From: Cylicocyclus nassatus
Lineage: Eukaryota > Nematoda > Chromadorea > Rhabditida > Strongylidae
Direction: 5' to 3'
NCBI GenBank assembly: GCA_958299035.1
Contig: CATQJL010000223.1
Span: forward strand, 77,331,600-77,395,599
DNA: 64,000 nucleotides
The position numbers and the translations under genes were made by a program. The notes beneath the pieces are model-generated. The model had not been told where the DNA came from, did no database searches, and saw only the letters and a program-made list of their open reading frames with translations. Of the stretch, positions 10,161-21,490 are shown in pieces. The first letter of the stretch is position 1, and each line of letters begins with the position of its first letter.

Positions 10161-11685
10161 GGAGATTTCATATAACATCAAATTCAAGATCATTTCACAT
10201 CACTGGTTTTATGATTTTGAGCTAACAAAAAGTAGTTGTGTTATAGTTTCAATCGTAACAAGATATAATGTTGACTGTAAGCTAAGTAGCTTGTTAAGTT
10301 TTTTTGCTGCGCATACGAGTGATTGCTTTTAAGTGCTTACTGTGTACTTTATTTCTGTTAAGTGCTTTCTTCTTCATCCAAAATTGATGATATTTGATTT
10401 TCTCATTAAAGAGGGTCGCCACGTCATCTTATTGTCGAACAAACACGCAAATTTGCTTGACTTGCTTTCCAATATTTGGGCCTAATTTTTCATTTTGCAA
10501 TCCACAAATGAAAATTGAGCATTGCTCAATTTCATTTGTGGATTGCAAAATGAAAAATTTGACTAAAAATTTGAAACTTTTGAGTTACTTCGAAAATTGA
10601 GCATTCTTTGGCATTTCACTAATGAAGATGTAGATAAGAGCTCTTTGACTTTCCAGAGCATACACAAAAATTGTTGAAGGGTTGTTTATTAAATGCCTTT
10701 GGAAAGTAGTTTTTAGAATCTACATGGAGCTGTTGGATTCAAACGAGCAAATTTGGGTTTACATTGGTTCGAGAGTAATTTGTGTATACTCCGCTGTAAT
10801 CACAGTAGTAAGGATCTGACTATGGAGAAGACACAGCCACTGATTTCTCATTCATATGATTTTGTGTTACCCGGTATCGGTAAAATGGCGTCTTGAATTG
10901 GGTATTCAAAAGTTCATGCTTTCTACAAGGAAAGTAGTTGAATGTGGATCTAGTAATAACCATCTTTTGTGATCACCTTGCAAAATGTATTTATCCCTCG
11001 AATGTGATGATAGAAATTATAGTTTGCGCTAGTCACAAACCACGTCGGCTGAAACCTAGCTTTGTAGATAGTGAGAGAAAGATACTTACTTTATAGGAAG
11101 TTGCTTGAATTTTAGGCAAATACTCTCTTTTTATACTCATGATTTCTCACAGGTAAACGAAAATTCACATAGTACTCATTCGCTAAACAAACAATTGTGT
11201 TTGTAGGATCAATAGCTAAATATATCTGTGTCGGCACTTTCGAAAACATACTTTTATCTGTTTGTGCAAATTTTATGCCCACGTAAAAACACTTATCTGT
11301 TTGAGCAAATTTTCATAAACTTACACCATTATTTACAAACGCCCACGTAAGCTTGTGCCTCTCTTTGTTCAGTATGCAGGTTTTGCAATAGATTATGTGG
11401 TATGCAGAAATTGCTATACAAGAATCTTTCCTAACGCTACAATAAATGGTGAGTAGAAGCTAATTCGAATCACCCACTTCAGCATAGTTGGTGGATTGTG
11501 GTTTGTTCATTATTCTCAAAAACAACAAATAAACACGAAAACCTCAATGAAAAATACGTCAATTTAAAGGTAATAGAGTGAAGGGACAGAAGTCAAGAAC
11601 AACAAGGCAATGAATATTTGCGCATCTTAGCCATCTCTATAAGCGTCTGATTGTCATCACATTTCGTTTCGTTATGGAGGTCTTA
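10161..11685. other. upstream/intergenic region with one strong hairpin
   Basis: This is the 5' flank of the micro-exon gene. At 10484-10560 two ~36-base arms (AATGAAATTGAGC type) form a near-perfect hairpin with a very short loop. No exons are recognised on either strand and the rest is AT-rich. Confidence 0.5.
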
Positions 11686-12128
11686 TAGGCTGCTGCTGCA
11701 TAAGGTCTGTCCGATTTGGATTTTTTGAGTTCAAAATGTCATAAATAACTTTTTTCCAAGGTCTTATTTATTTGTGTTGAGCAGTTCCTTGGCTATCAGA
11801 CACATATTGAGACCTGCGAAAATCCTTGTTAAGGAAGAAGCAAGAGCTCAAAAACTTCACAGCGTTTTCTTCAAATCTGTCTTTTTTGACATGCAATGCT
11901 CCCTTAGAGAATTGATAGCATCTTATACAACGATGGATAAATAGAAAAAATTTTCGTAGATTGTTTAGCAACATGAAAGAGCCCGTAAGATCTGCGTTGC
12001 GAAGAAATTTTTTTGACCGAACAAAAAAGAAGCCACTGTGAGTAAGTTAGTAAGCCAATCGAGGTCAGTAGATTTATTAGTAAGTGGCGGCCTAACGTTT
12101 CGAACTATTCGTCTTCTTCAGAGGCCTA

Positions 12129-12336
12129 CAGTTTGCCCAATCGGGATCAGGCCGAACCGTCGACGTGAATTTGCGCGCTCGCAGCGCTAGCGTTTGCGCT
12201 ATATATGCGCGCTGGCGGAGAGAGCGAGAAGATCGAAGAGGGAGCAGAGAAGCAGGCCGTGGGCGTGACCGTGAAACCCTGGCGATGCGGACTCCCGCCA
12301 TGCCAATTTTGGCCTGATTAGGATTGGGGCAGACTG
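12129..12336. mobile_element. Tc1-type MITE, 208 bp, in the left Penelope arm
   Basis: The ends CAGTTTGCCCAATC and GATTGGGGCAGACTG are inverted and flanked by TA. The right arm of the Penelope element, at about 13800, is the empty site: there the flanking sequence runs directly across one TA. This shows the MITE arrived after the inverted arm formed. The interior is GC-rich and contains a TATATA motif; the open frame across it is not a gene. Confidence 0.85.
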
Positions 12337-12744
12337 TAAAGTGGTAGGAGATTTATGATTTAATGTCTATCCCACCAAAAACCTCCTCCATCCCCGGCTA
12401 GCCTCGATTTGCCCCAGAATGCTACAAACCAAAACCATATAACGTGAAAGACGAACTGACCTCCTCCACCGCCGGCGCGCAGATGTTGAAAGCGGCCGTC
12501 CTTCAGTGCCACTGATACCAATAATGGAATACACTGTATACCACATTCGAACTAATCAGTGGCCTTCTTCAACTCACATAACGTCACGAATGGCATAAAG
12601 TCATTTGTGATTGACATGCACTCATTTCGGCTGTTCATGCTAGGATTTCTTGCGAAAATCCAGAACGCCTCGAGAGCCTTTCTAACGGCAGTATCGTACT
12701 CGTATGCCAGTATTACACATTTGATGTGGAAGTCCTCACCACAG

Positions 12745-13585
12745 CGTACAAATCCAACTGTTCAACGGCGCTGCGAATGTAAAATGGTATCGCAAAGAGA
12801 ATTCCAAGAACATCTTGGTTAATGCTCGTTCCGCACATCCGATTACTGTTAAAAGAGCTGTTATTCGTAACATGCTCACACAGCAACGAACGTATGCACA
12901 GGAGAAGAAGAACGGAAGGAGTCGCAGAGATTGGCGTTGGATATTGCTCGAATGAATGGTTACACGTTCCAAAAAGGACGTAGTGGACCATCTAATTCCA
13001 TCAACAGCAACCAGCACCAACAGAAATTACCTCTCTGTCTTCCTTTCGTCTCTGACGCGACTAGTGCTATAGTGCGACGATGCAAAACACGCGAACCTCG
13101 AAAGCGATGTCATTTTAATCAATATTCCAAGTGACAACATCATGAAGCGGTTAGTACGAAACAGGTTGTACGACAACTACTGCAGATTCCAAGACTGCGT
13201 AGTTTGTCCATCCGGTAAAGTTGGTGACTGCGGCAAGACGGGTGTGATCTATCAGATCGAATGCATGGAGTGCAGCGCCACTTATATCGGAGAGACTGGG
13301 AGACCGTTGGGAGTAAGGATAAACGAACATCTTGCCAGCAAAAGGCGAGGAAATCTTACCACTCCTCTCGGTTAACATAAAGTTAAAGTTCAAGGTGGTA
13401 AGGACTTCCAGATCAGATGTGTAATACTGGCATACGAGTACGATACTGCCGTTAGAAAGGCTCTCGAGGCGTTCTGGATTTTCGCAAGAAATCCTAGCAT
13501 GAACAGCCGAAATGAGTGCATGTCAATCACAAATGACTTTATGCCATTCGTGACGTTATGTGAGTTGAAGAAGGCCACTGATTAG
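12745..13585 (+). pseudogene. Penelope reverse transcriptase tail and GIY-YIG endonuclease, broken
   Basis: Plus strand, in order: a block reading FNGAANVKWYRKENSKNI and HPITVKRAVIRNML (RT C-terminal region of Penelope elements); after a frameshift near 12945, a block with LPLCLPFVSDATSAIVRRC; after a second frameshift near 13135, the nuclease with VIYQIECMECSATYIGETG and RPLGVRINEHLASKRRG. In the same frame a TAA at about 13373 interrupts the nuclease before HKVKVQGGKDF. The tail carries ARNPSMNSRNECMSITND and ends at a stop near 13585. At least two frameshifts and one in-frame stop make it inactive. The GIY, YIG and downstream Arg and Glu-His positions are still visible. Confidence 0.85.
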
Positions 13586-14114
13586 TTCGAATATGGTATA
13601 CAGTGTATTCCATTATTGGTATCAGTGGCACTGAAGGACGGCCGCTTTCAACATCTGCGCGCCGGCGGTGGAGGAGGTCAGTTCGTCTTTCACGTTATAT
13701 GGTTTTGGTTTGTAGCATTCTGGGGCAAATCGAGGCTAGCCGGGGATGGAGGAGGTTTTTGGTGGGATAGACATTAAATCATAAATCTCCTACCACTTTA
13801 GGCCTCTGAAGAAGACGAATAGTTCGAAACATTAGGCCGCCACTTACTAATAAATCTACTAACCTCGATTGGCTTACTAACTTACTCACAACATACTAAC
13901 AATGCCGAGGTTAAGAAGGGAGGAAACTTGGAAACTACTAAAGAAGTCACTTTTTGAACTGGCTCTAGAACATGTGTGGATGCCTACTTACGAATCATGA
14001 AAATTTTACAATAGACGTGAGCGTCAAAAAGGAATTGTTGGATGGCCCTGCTAGCTCTTGCTTTACCCTAGCACTGAACTCATCGATTACTTCTATTTTC
14101 AAATAGTTACTGCT

Positions 14115-14393
14115 CAGGGCTCGGCACGAGGTGGCTTACAAGCAAGCTGGATAACTTTTTTGGGACGAAAAGCAAAGGGGGTTTCGTTTTTGTGACCGAA
14201 GAGACACGGAAAATTGGCGACGGCGACCTTTTTTTTTTAGTCGACGTTTCGTTTTTTGGGGGATTTTGGGGAATTTTTCAGGTTTTTAGAGGAAATTTGG
14301 TTGAGGGTCAAAGGGGACTTCGTAAAAATTCCCAAAAGTCAAGGGGGACTTCGTTTTTTCCATTTTCATCTAGCCACCTCGTGCCGAGCCCTG
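14115..14393. mobile_element. hAT MITE, 279 bp, with a perfect 8-bp target duplication
   Basis: The ends CAGGGCTCGGCACGAGGTGG and its reverse complement are flanked on both sides by TTACTGCT (14107-14114 and 14394-14401). CAGGG ends with an 8-bp duplication identify hAT. The interior is G/T-rich. The 117-residue frame over it is composition-driven and is not called as a gene. One end of a related element is seen at 28707. Confidence 0.92.
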
Positions 14394-14782
14394 TTACTGC
14401 TTGTGAAATATGCAAAAAATTAATTTTCGACAGCAGATTTTACTACCAAGACGTTCTTTATGAATTTGAGCTTGTGCATATACTAGCCTGTTACACCCTT
14501 ATTACGCAACCGGTGAAAGGAACTGATTTAAAATGCGCATTATGAAGATTTTCTCGCAAGAACGTAAGTCTAGGGTAAGAATGTACCTCGGTCACTTGCA
14601 GATTTTAGGTCTGAAATCTCCTTACACTAAGAAGTTTATTGAAGTTCGACACGCGTTAGAAAGAGCGAGAAAAGCACTTTTCAATGATACTAACAAGATT
14701 GCATTAGAGATGAGATTCTTTTAGAACAGCTGCTTTGAACATAAGGCAAAAAAAAATCGGACAGACTTATGCAGCAGCCTAA

Positions 14783-15546
14783 TACATTGAAAGTCATCAT
14801 TAAACGGATAATATTGAGATTATATTATAGTTACGACATGCTCTTTTTATCAGTTAAGAGCTCTCATTTGCAAATTGCAAAGCTGAATGAAAATAACCCC
14901 CGGTAGCAACTTCTTCACTTTGAAGCGATCAATGCAAAGCAGCGATGATTTTCAAGCCACCACTGTTATTGGAAGTATTTTGTCCCGGAAGGTGGTTACT
15001 CACTTTTTCGTAATAGCATGCAAAGTTCAAATACCTTATATGAATCTCATTGTATAGTCATCGAAGACTATACTGGATTGCTAGATAACTAATGCTACTG
15101 AATCATGACCATGTAGCTCTATTTTGTACGCTAAATCAAATAAAAGCCCACACACTCATAATCGCACTTTTACGAGTTGAATTCATCAAAATGATGAAAC
15201 GAGCTGCGCCATTAAAAGATTTTGCTTAGCCGTGTTCTTCTGTTATGATTCTCCATCAAAGGTAGTTGCCAAAAAGAAAACCCTCAGCTTAGTTTTACTA
15301 GACCGGAGTATGTACATTTTACCGTTTCACAAACTAGAGTAGCTGAAATTTGTAGTACTCAGATATACAAGGTGATCACGAGTGACCAGCAAGTATTTGT
15401 AGCATTTTGATTTACACAGTAATTATATGTGATCAGTATGACCAGTAAAAATTCTTGCGGAAAACAGTGAAAGTCAAAAAACGAAGGCAAAATTTTTCGT
15501 CTGATTTTTGATTTTTTTTGATGCATGGGTATAAACAGAGCATCTA
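14783..15546. other. anonymous AT-rich spacer
   Basis: No gene, hairpin or recognised repeat was found between two transposon blocks. Confidence 0.5.
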
Positions 15547-17441
15547 TTAGGTTGTCTCAAAAGTTCTTGCGCTGCATTTTCAAAAAATCATAACTTTTTC
15601 ATGTCTTGATGGGTTTTTTCTAAATAAATCTATATGAAAGCACAAATCAAACTCTTTACAGCAGTGTGCTTTCGGTGAATCAGTATGAAAAAGTTCGTGA
15701 GATAGAAGCAGTTGAACAAAATTAGTCAAGACTGGCATTTTTTGAGCTGGGTCGCGAAAAATTCTGGAAATAATTTCGTTTGATAAAGAAAATTATGTTC
15801 TTTACTTTACTACTGTTCTTTATTCCTTTCGCGCGAATTGGAACGAAAAAGATCGAGAGTTAGGAGCAGGGTCAAGCAAGGGGTGTGGCACACGATCGCT
15901 GGTTACGACCCCCCCCCCTGATTGCTGTCTTAATAAGACCCCCCTTGAACTATACACTTGAGATAGCATTACTTGAAAACCCTGTCAAACATAATGGGCA
16001 ACATATCCATAATTAGCATGTCAAATAACCCCTGTAGACAAAGTGTGGGCGAATTCTGAAGATTCAAGATACTAGGCTACCTAAGTGAAATGATCAAATT
16101 CCAACATGGTTAACCTTGTTTCAAAGGTGAATAGCTCTCCCTTTTGCACTCAAGACAAAGCACTACTCTTTCTTTGTCCACCTCAGGAATCCCGCTTAAG
16201 AAGACCTCCGAACTGTGGAATTAGAAGCCAACCAAGCGGCCGCAGCTTATAAAGGGGTGTACCGCACCCCATTAACTATATCAAAAAACATTTTTAACGG
16301 ACAGTATTCACATGAATCGATAGCATAAACCTTGTAGATTCCACAGGGCTGTTTTGAGCCTGATTCGTCTTCTTAGCTCTAAATAATATTTGGTGAAAGC
16401 GCAGCGATCAAAAGCGAAAAATGGGAAAAACGAGATTTTGGTTGGCTTCTAATTCCACAGTTTGGAGGTCTTCTGAATCTTGAGGTGGGCAAAGAAGGAG
16501 TAGTGCTTTGTCTTGAGTGTAAAACGGATAGCTATTCACCTTTGAAACAAGGTTTATGGAATTTGACCAATTCACTTAGGTAGCCTAGTATCTTGAATCT
16601 TCAGAATTCGCCCAAACTTTGTCTACAGCGGTTATTTGACATGCTTCTTATGGATAGGATACGAATATCATGTTATCACTATTATCAGATTACCCAACTA
16701 CGACCCCCTCCCTTTTTGACTCCTCAATACGACCCCCCAGGTGTGGCGTGCCGCGCCTCACGCTTGACCCTGGTTAGGAGCAAATAAAGAGAACTGCTTC
16801 AGTTTTGCAATTTTTGTTAATTCAGAAGAGCCTAAAATCGTCATAGAAAAGACGGGAAAGTCATGAACATGAGTTTTGTGACCTTACTCTTCTAGCTGAG
16901 TAGAAATCGTGCTAATCGAGAGCAGTTTTGATCTTCTTGAAAACGGCGCAAAAATCCGAAAAAATCACGAAAAAACAAAATTGCTCTTGATTAACTCGAA
17001 ATTTGCTCAGCTAGGTAGAGAAGGTTCTTAAACCTATGTTCATAAGTTTTTCGTATTTTCTGTGACGTTCCTGGGCTTTTTTGAGCATGCTCAAAAATTG
17101 CAAAACTAGAGTAAATTTCCTCATTTGCTTCTAACTCTCGATCTTTTTCGTTTTAATTCCTGCAAAAGGCACTATAGTAAAAAACATAATTTTCTTTACC
17201 AAATGAAATTATTATATTTTCAGAATTTTTCGTGACCCTGCTTAAGAAATGCCAATCTTGAGTAATTTTGTTCAACTGCTTCTAGTTCACGAACTTTTTC
17301 ATACTGATTCACCGAAAGCTCACTGCTGTAAAGATTTTGATTTGTGCTTTCATATATAGTTACTCCAAAAAAAATCCATCAAGACATGAAGAAGTTATGT
17401 TTTTTTGAAAATGCGGCGCAAGAACTTTTGGGACAACCTAA
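15547..17441. mobile_element. mariner-type foldback MITE interrupted by a hAT element
   Basis: It opens TTAGGTTGTCTCAAAAGTTC and closes with GAACTTTTGGGACAACCTAA, flanked by TA. The arms match the 5275-6244 element in design and partly in sequence (GATCGAGAGTTAGGAGCA occurs in both). Removing the nested element at 15867-16772 leaves about 1 kb. It is non-coding. Confidence 0.83.
15867..16772. mobile_element. hAT-type foldback element nested in the mariner MITE
   Basis: The ends CAGGGTCAAGC and GCTTGACCCTG carry the 8-base duplication GTTAGGAG on both sides (15859-15866, 16773-16780). The interior arms are inverted (for example TTAGAAGCCAACCAAG near 16220 against its complement near 16440), so the whole 906-base element folds back. 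No transposase is present. Confidence 0.88.
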
Positions 17442-18720
17442 TAGATATCAAAAGAACACCATGTTCATAATGATACAAATGAGAAGTTAGAGCACAGGTG
17501 CGATAGTGTGAGAATTTTCTCACCCCCTCTTCACCTCTGAGCCGGGACGAAGGCGACCCCCTTCACCAAAAGCCGAGAAAAAAATCACCAGTGAGGTAAT
17601 GTGAAGCAAAGGAGATATTTGTACGTGAATTATTTATCTATAGGAAAGGAGGAGTCTGTTGAAAAAAGTGCTTGGTGACGGGTGTGAGTAGTGATATCTG
17701 GACATTTTCAAGTTTTTTCTATTAATTCGTAACTTCTGTGGATGAACATCTTGTACGCCGAGATGATAACCAATGGAACCGCCTCGTTTTCCGCTTTCAG
17801 AAAACATATACTTTGCCTGGCGTTCTTCAGAAAAAGTGCCGGGTGAAGGGAGTCCTAGTGATTTTTGCAGTTTTTCCAGTTTTTAGCATAAAATAATTCC
17901 TAACTTCTGTAGAGGAACATATTGTACGCCTTGATGCTCACCAATGGAACCGCCTCGTCCTCCGCTTTCAGAAAATATATACTTTGCCTGGAGTCCTTCA
18001 GAAAAAGTGCCGGGTGAAGGGTGGAGACTTTTATAATGGGAGTGCTCAAGTACAGACTTTTTTACCATTGTAAAAAGACGTCTACTTGAGCACTCCCATT
18101 ATAAAAGTCTCACTCACCCTTCACCCGGCACTTTTTCTAATGGACCCCAGGCAAAGTATATGTTTTCTGAAAGAGGAGGACAAGGCGGTTCCACTGGTTA
18201 TCATCTCGGCGTATAAGATGTTCATCTAAAGAAGTTATGAATTTTTTTATGATAAAAACTCGAAAATTCCAGGAATCATTGAGCACACCCTTCTCTCAGG
18301 CAGTTTTTGGACGGATCTGAGACACACTGTATATCATTTGAAAACAGAGGACGAGGCGTTTATTCTTAAAAAGTGAAAAACACCCAACATTTTTGATTCA
18401 ATGCCTATATGCCTGAATAATGAGGAGAAAAAACCTTGCCCAAAAATCTAATGTTGCAGTTTTTACATACATTTTTTTATCAAAAATAATTTCATCATCA
18501 CACATTTTTTGACAACAATATGAGTCTTCTTTGTTTGTTTACACATGCAGCCAAGCTTTGCTTGATTTCATATAGCTAATCCTCATAAAGTAGAAGAAAA
18601 ATAGGTTTGAAAAGATTTTCGATTATCAACTTCGAGCATGTAAGTTAGATACTCGTATAGTGACGGCTCACTGGTAATTTCTAGCTTATTCGTGGATTTT
18701 TTAAGATCAGGAACAAACAA

Positions 18721-18779
18721 ACAAGTTTTATACCAAAGGGGGTTCAAGGGAAAGGAACCCCCTTTGGTATAAAACTTGT
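18721..18779. repeat. perfect hairpin, 25-base arms, 9-base loop
   Basis: The arms at 18721-18745 and 18755-18779 are exact reverse complements, running from ACAAGTTTTATACC through AAAGGGGGTTC. The loop is AAGGGAAAG. The hairpin lies inside the repeat block, and perfect pairing suggests a recent origin. Confidence 0.9.
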
Positions 18780-19689
18780 GGGTAGGAAATAAATTTCATG
18801 GAAATTATGTTGTCGATGAACTATACTATTTTAAAGACTGCTTGTCTAGTTTCAACTCATTTAGATAAAAGTAAAAACTTACATTCAAGCAAACAAATTT
18901 TTTCATGAAGAAGAAATTGGGACCACCGCTTCTCCCCTCTCCCCCCCCCCTCGACATTTTATGATTTCTTGATCAACTGGAACACCCCTCATCCAGAGGG
19001 GCTGCGATCGCTATGATCCCCTTCACCCTGGAGGGGTCATTCTCACTTTATTGCTCCTGTGATTCAAGCTGCGTCTAATGCAGAATTACTTCCTTTTTCC
19101 AGCTGCTTTATTCGCAGTGTGATTCGTAGTGAAAGTGCTGAGATAATTGTTAGACTTCATGTTCCATGTGCAAGTTTCGCTATTTTATAACATTTTTTTA
19201 AAACCTTGGGAGAGTTTCAATAACCAGCAGGTAAAGCGAATCTCCTACTGCTGCAAATTTTTATTTTTTTTCGGTCATTGTTTTAGAATTTGCTGAAGTT
19301 TTTCCGGAAGTCTTGTGTTTTAGAGAAATCGCATATGTTAATGCAGAAAACATCAGAATATCTTCGGAATACCAAGGTTTATTCGTTTTACTACCTTATA
19401 AAATAAAGCAATTTTGGAATTTACTGTGCGTCAGTGCGCACTTGTGAAATTAAAATATACGTGATTTTTTCTCAAATTTTGATGGTGATGCAAAATTTGA
19501 TCACTTCAAAAATCATATCTTAAAAATCCTGATAAGCATGTCACAGGGCTAAAAAAATTGCTTCATCTAAAAAAGATTTGCACTACCTGCTCGCCATCAA
19601 AGCTTTCCCAAAAGCGGTAAAAATTCCGAAAAATAATGGAAGTTGGGTATGGTGTAAACAAAGAGTTGTAACTTTTAGCGACTATCGCA

Positions 19690-21490
19690 TTAAGCAATCG
19701 TATTAAACGCGGCCCTCGAGCTTATTCGTCAACATGAAGTCATATGTCAATTGCGGAGGCCAGATGGGACTATGACCAGCACTTTCAAGAAGCTCAATCA
19801 CTTGCTATTACCTTTTTCGCTGAACTCTACGCGGCCCGCGGGACCACGCTTCCATTCCACATCCAACGAACTATCACTAATCCTATCAGCGCCGATGAAC
19901 TAAGGAAAGCAGCTTCAAAGATTAGAGGAAACACTGTTCCAGGAATTGATGGCATTCGTTCTAAAGCTGCGAAATATGGTGTAGAAGTTGTTGCACCCCA
20001 ACTTGCATATATTATCAATCGAATGTTCGATGATAATCACATTCTGCCAACTTCGCCCATGCCTTCTTGATACTGCTTCACGAAAGCGGTGACCGCCACG
20101 GTATTAACAACTATCGACCGATTTCTCTCTCACCTACAGTATACAAAGTTTTGACGAGAGCACTATCCTGTCAAGTTGAAGAAAAAAGGTGCAAATATCT
20201 GGCTATTGAGCAAGCTGGATTACGGCAGCCTTTCTCAACCACTGACCACTTACAAACTATCAATCTTCATTGAGAAAACGCATGAATATCATCTACCCAT
20301 CCATTCCTTGTTCTCGACTTTCAGAAAGCGTTCGATACCGTCGAGTTCGACTCAATCTGGAGAGCTCTTGCTCATTACGGAGTTGATACCGACACAATAA
20401 CAATGATACGAATCTTGTATCAAGCAGCTAAGGCCTTGCTTCAATCTGATGAAACCAATGCTCCATTTGAAATACAGAGAGGAGTTCGCCAAGGAGACGC
20501 TCTATAGCCGCTTATCTTCATCACGTGCCTTCAATTCGCAATTGATTCTGTCCACTGGGAAGATGGAGATGGCTATAATATCTGTGAAAAACAACTTCAC
20601 TACCTTGCATTTGCAGATGACGTTGTGCTTATAAGTCGTTGCCCAACTCGATTACAGTCAATGGTCGTGAAAACTCTTGAAGCTTGTCAACAAATTGGGT
20701 TTCAAATGAATGAAAGAAAAACAAAATGGATGGGAGAGGACAGAGATCGCATTTGGAGAACTTCAACAATTACACTAAACGGCAACACCATCGAGCGCGT
20801 AGACTCGTTTGTCTATCTTGGTCAGCTACTGCAATGCCCGCGCGATAACGACAAAGAAATCTCTAGACGTATTGGGATAGCATGGAATGCTTTTGGCAAG
20901 ATACGAAGATTTCTCACCAACAGAAACGTAGCTGTTTACCTAAAACGGCACTAATTCAACAAAATCGTCCTTCCAGCACTTCTTTATGGCTGTGAAACAT
21001 AGGCAACCACCAGGAAGTTAATGCTGAAACTGCTCTTATGCCAGAGAGCAATGGAAAGGCTGATGCTTGGATTGTGACTGAAGGACTCCAAATCTTCAAT
21101 TTGGTTTCGTTCTATGACGAAGTTGAAGAATGTGGTAGCGGCGGCACGGAGAAGGAAGTGGCGGTTCGCTGGAAAAATTTCTAGGATACAAGGTGAAGAA
21201 AGATGGAAAAAAATTCTCACGCACTGGACACCATCTGTCGGAAGACGCTTTGGGTGATGGCAGACCAAGAACTAGATGGGAAGACGACATACGAAAGCAC
21301 TGTAATGCCTTTGAATCTGCCCGTTAATGGCAAGAACTAGTTATGGATCTCGTGAATGGAGGCGAATAGAACATGCATATACGGTCACATACTGATAAAC
21401 AGAAGCCTCAGGCAAAATCATTATGGTGTTTATCACTAACATGTAGAACCGTTGAGTATGAATAAAAGATAAAGATAAAGATCGTAGCAC
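19690..21490 (+). pseudogene. RTE-type LINE reverse transcriptase, decayed
   Basis: In shifting frames the plus strand gives the ordered landmarks of an RTE polymerase: QLRRPDGTMTS; GNTVPGIDGIRSKAAK; NYRPISLSPTVYKVLTRAL; FRKAFDTVEFDSIW; RGVRQGDAL then a stop where Ser is expected; LAFADDVVL; SFVYLGQLLQ; and PALLYGCET then a stop. The endonuclease half is missing (5' truncation). The block ends in an AT-rich tail of AAGATAA repeats near 21465-21483, typical of RTE elements. At least four frameshifts or stops make it inactive. Confidence 0.87.

Larger units (their letters stand above)
12037..13890 (+). mobile_element. Penelope-like element, 5'-truncated, with an inverted left arm
   Basis: The outer ends TGTGAGTAAGTTAGTAAGCC and its reverse complement bound the block. 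The left arm (12037 to about 12738) is an inverted copy of the 3' part (about 13395-13890), apart from a 208-base MITE at 12129-12336. Between the arms lies the end of a Penelope polyprotein (reverse transcriptase tail plus GIY-YIG nuclease). An inverted partial copy at the 5' side is typical of this retroelement class. Confidence 0.83.
11686..14782. mobile_element. mariner-like element with several nested insertions
   Basis: The ends TAGGCTGCTGC(TGC)ATAAGG and ...CTTATGCAGCAGCCTAA are inverted copies continuing through GTCTGTCCGATTT and flanked by TA. Subtracting the Penelope-like block (12037-13890) and the hAT MITE (14115-14393) leaves about 1 kb, the size of a mariner. The remaining interior (11700-12036, 13891-14114, 14402-14750) has open stretches but no transposase motif I can recognise. 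Related terminal repeats occur on the MITEs at 37206-37373 and 63392-63556. Confidence 0.7.

Noticed and set aside
12092..12301. Arg-rich 69-codon minus frame
   Set aside because: It covers the GC-rich 208-base Tc1-type MITE, absent from the matching right Penelope arm.
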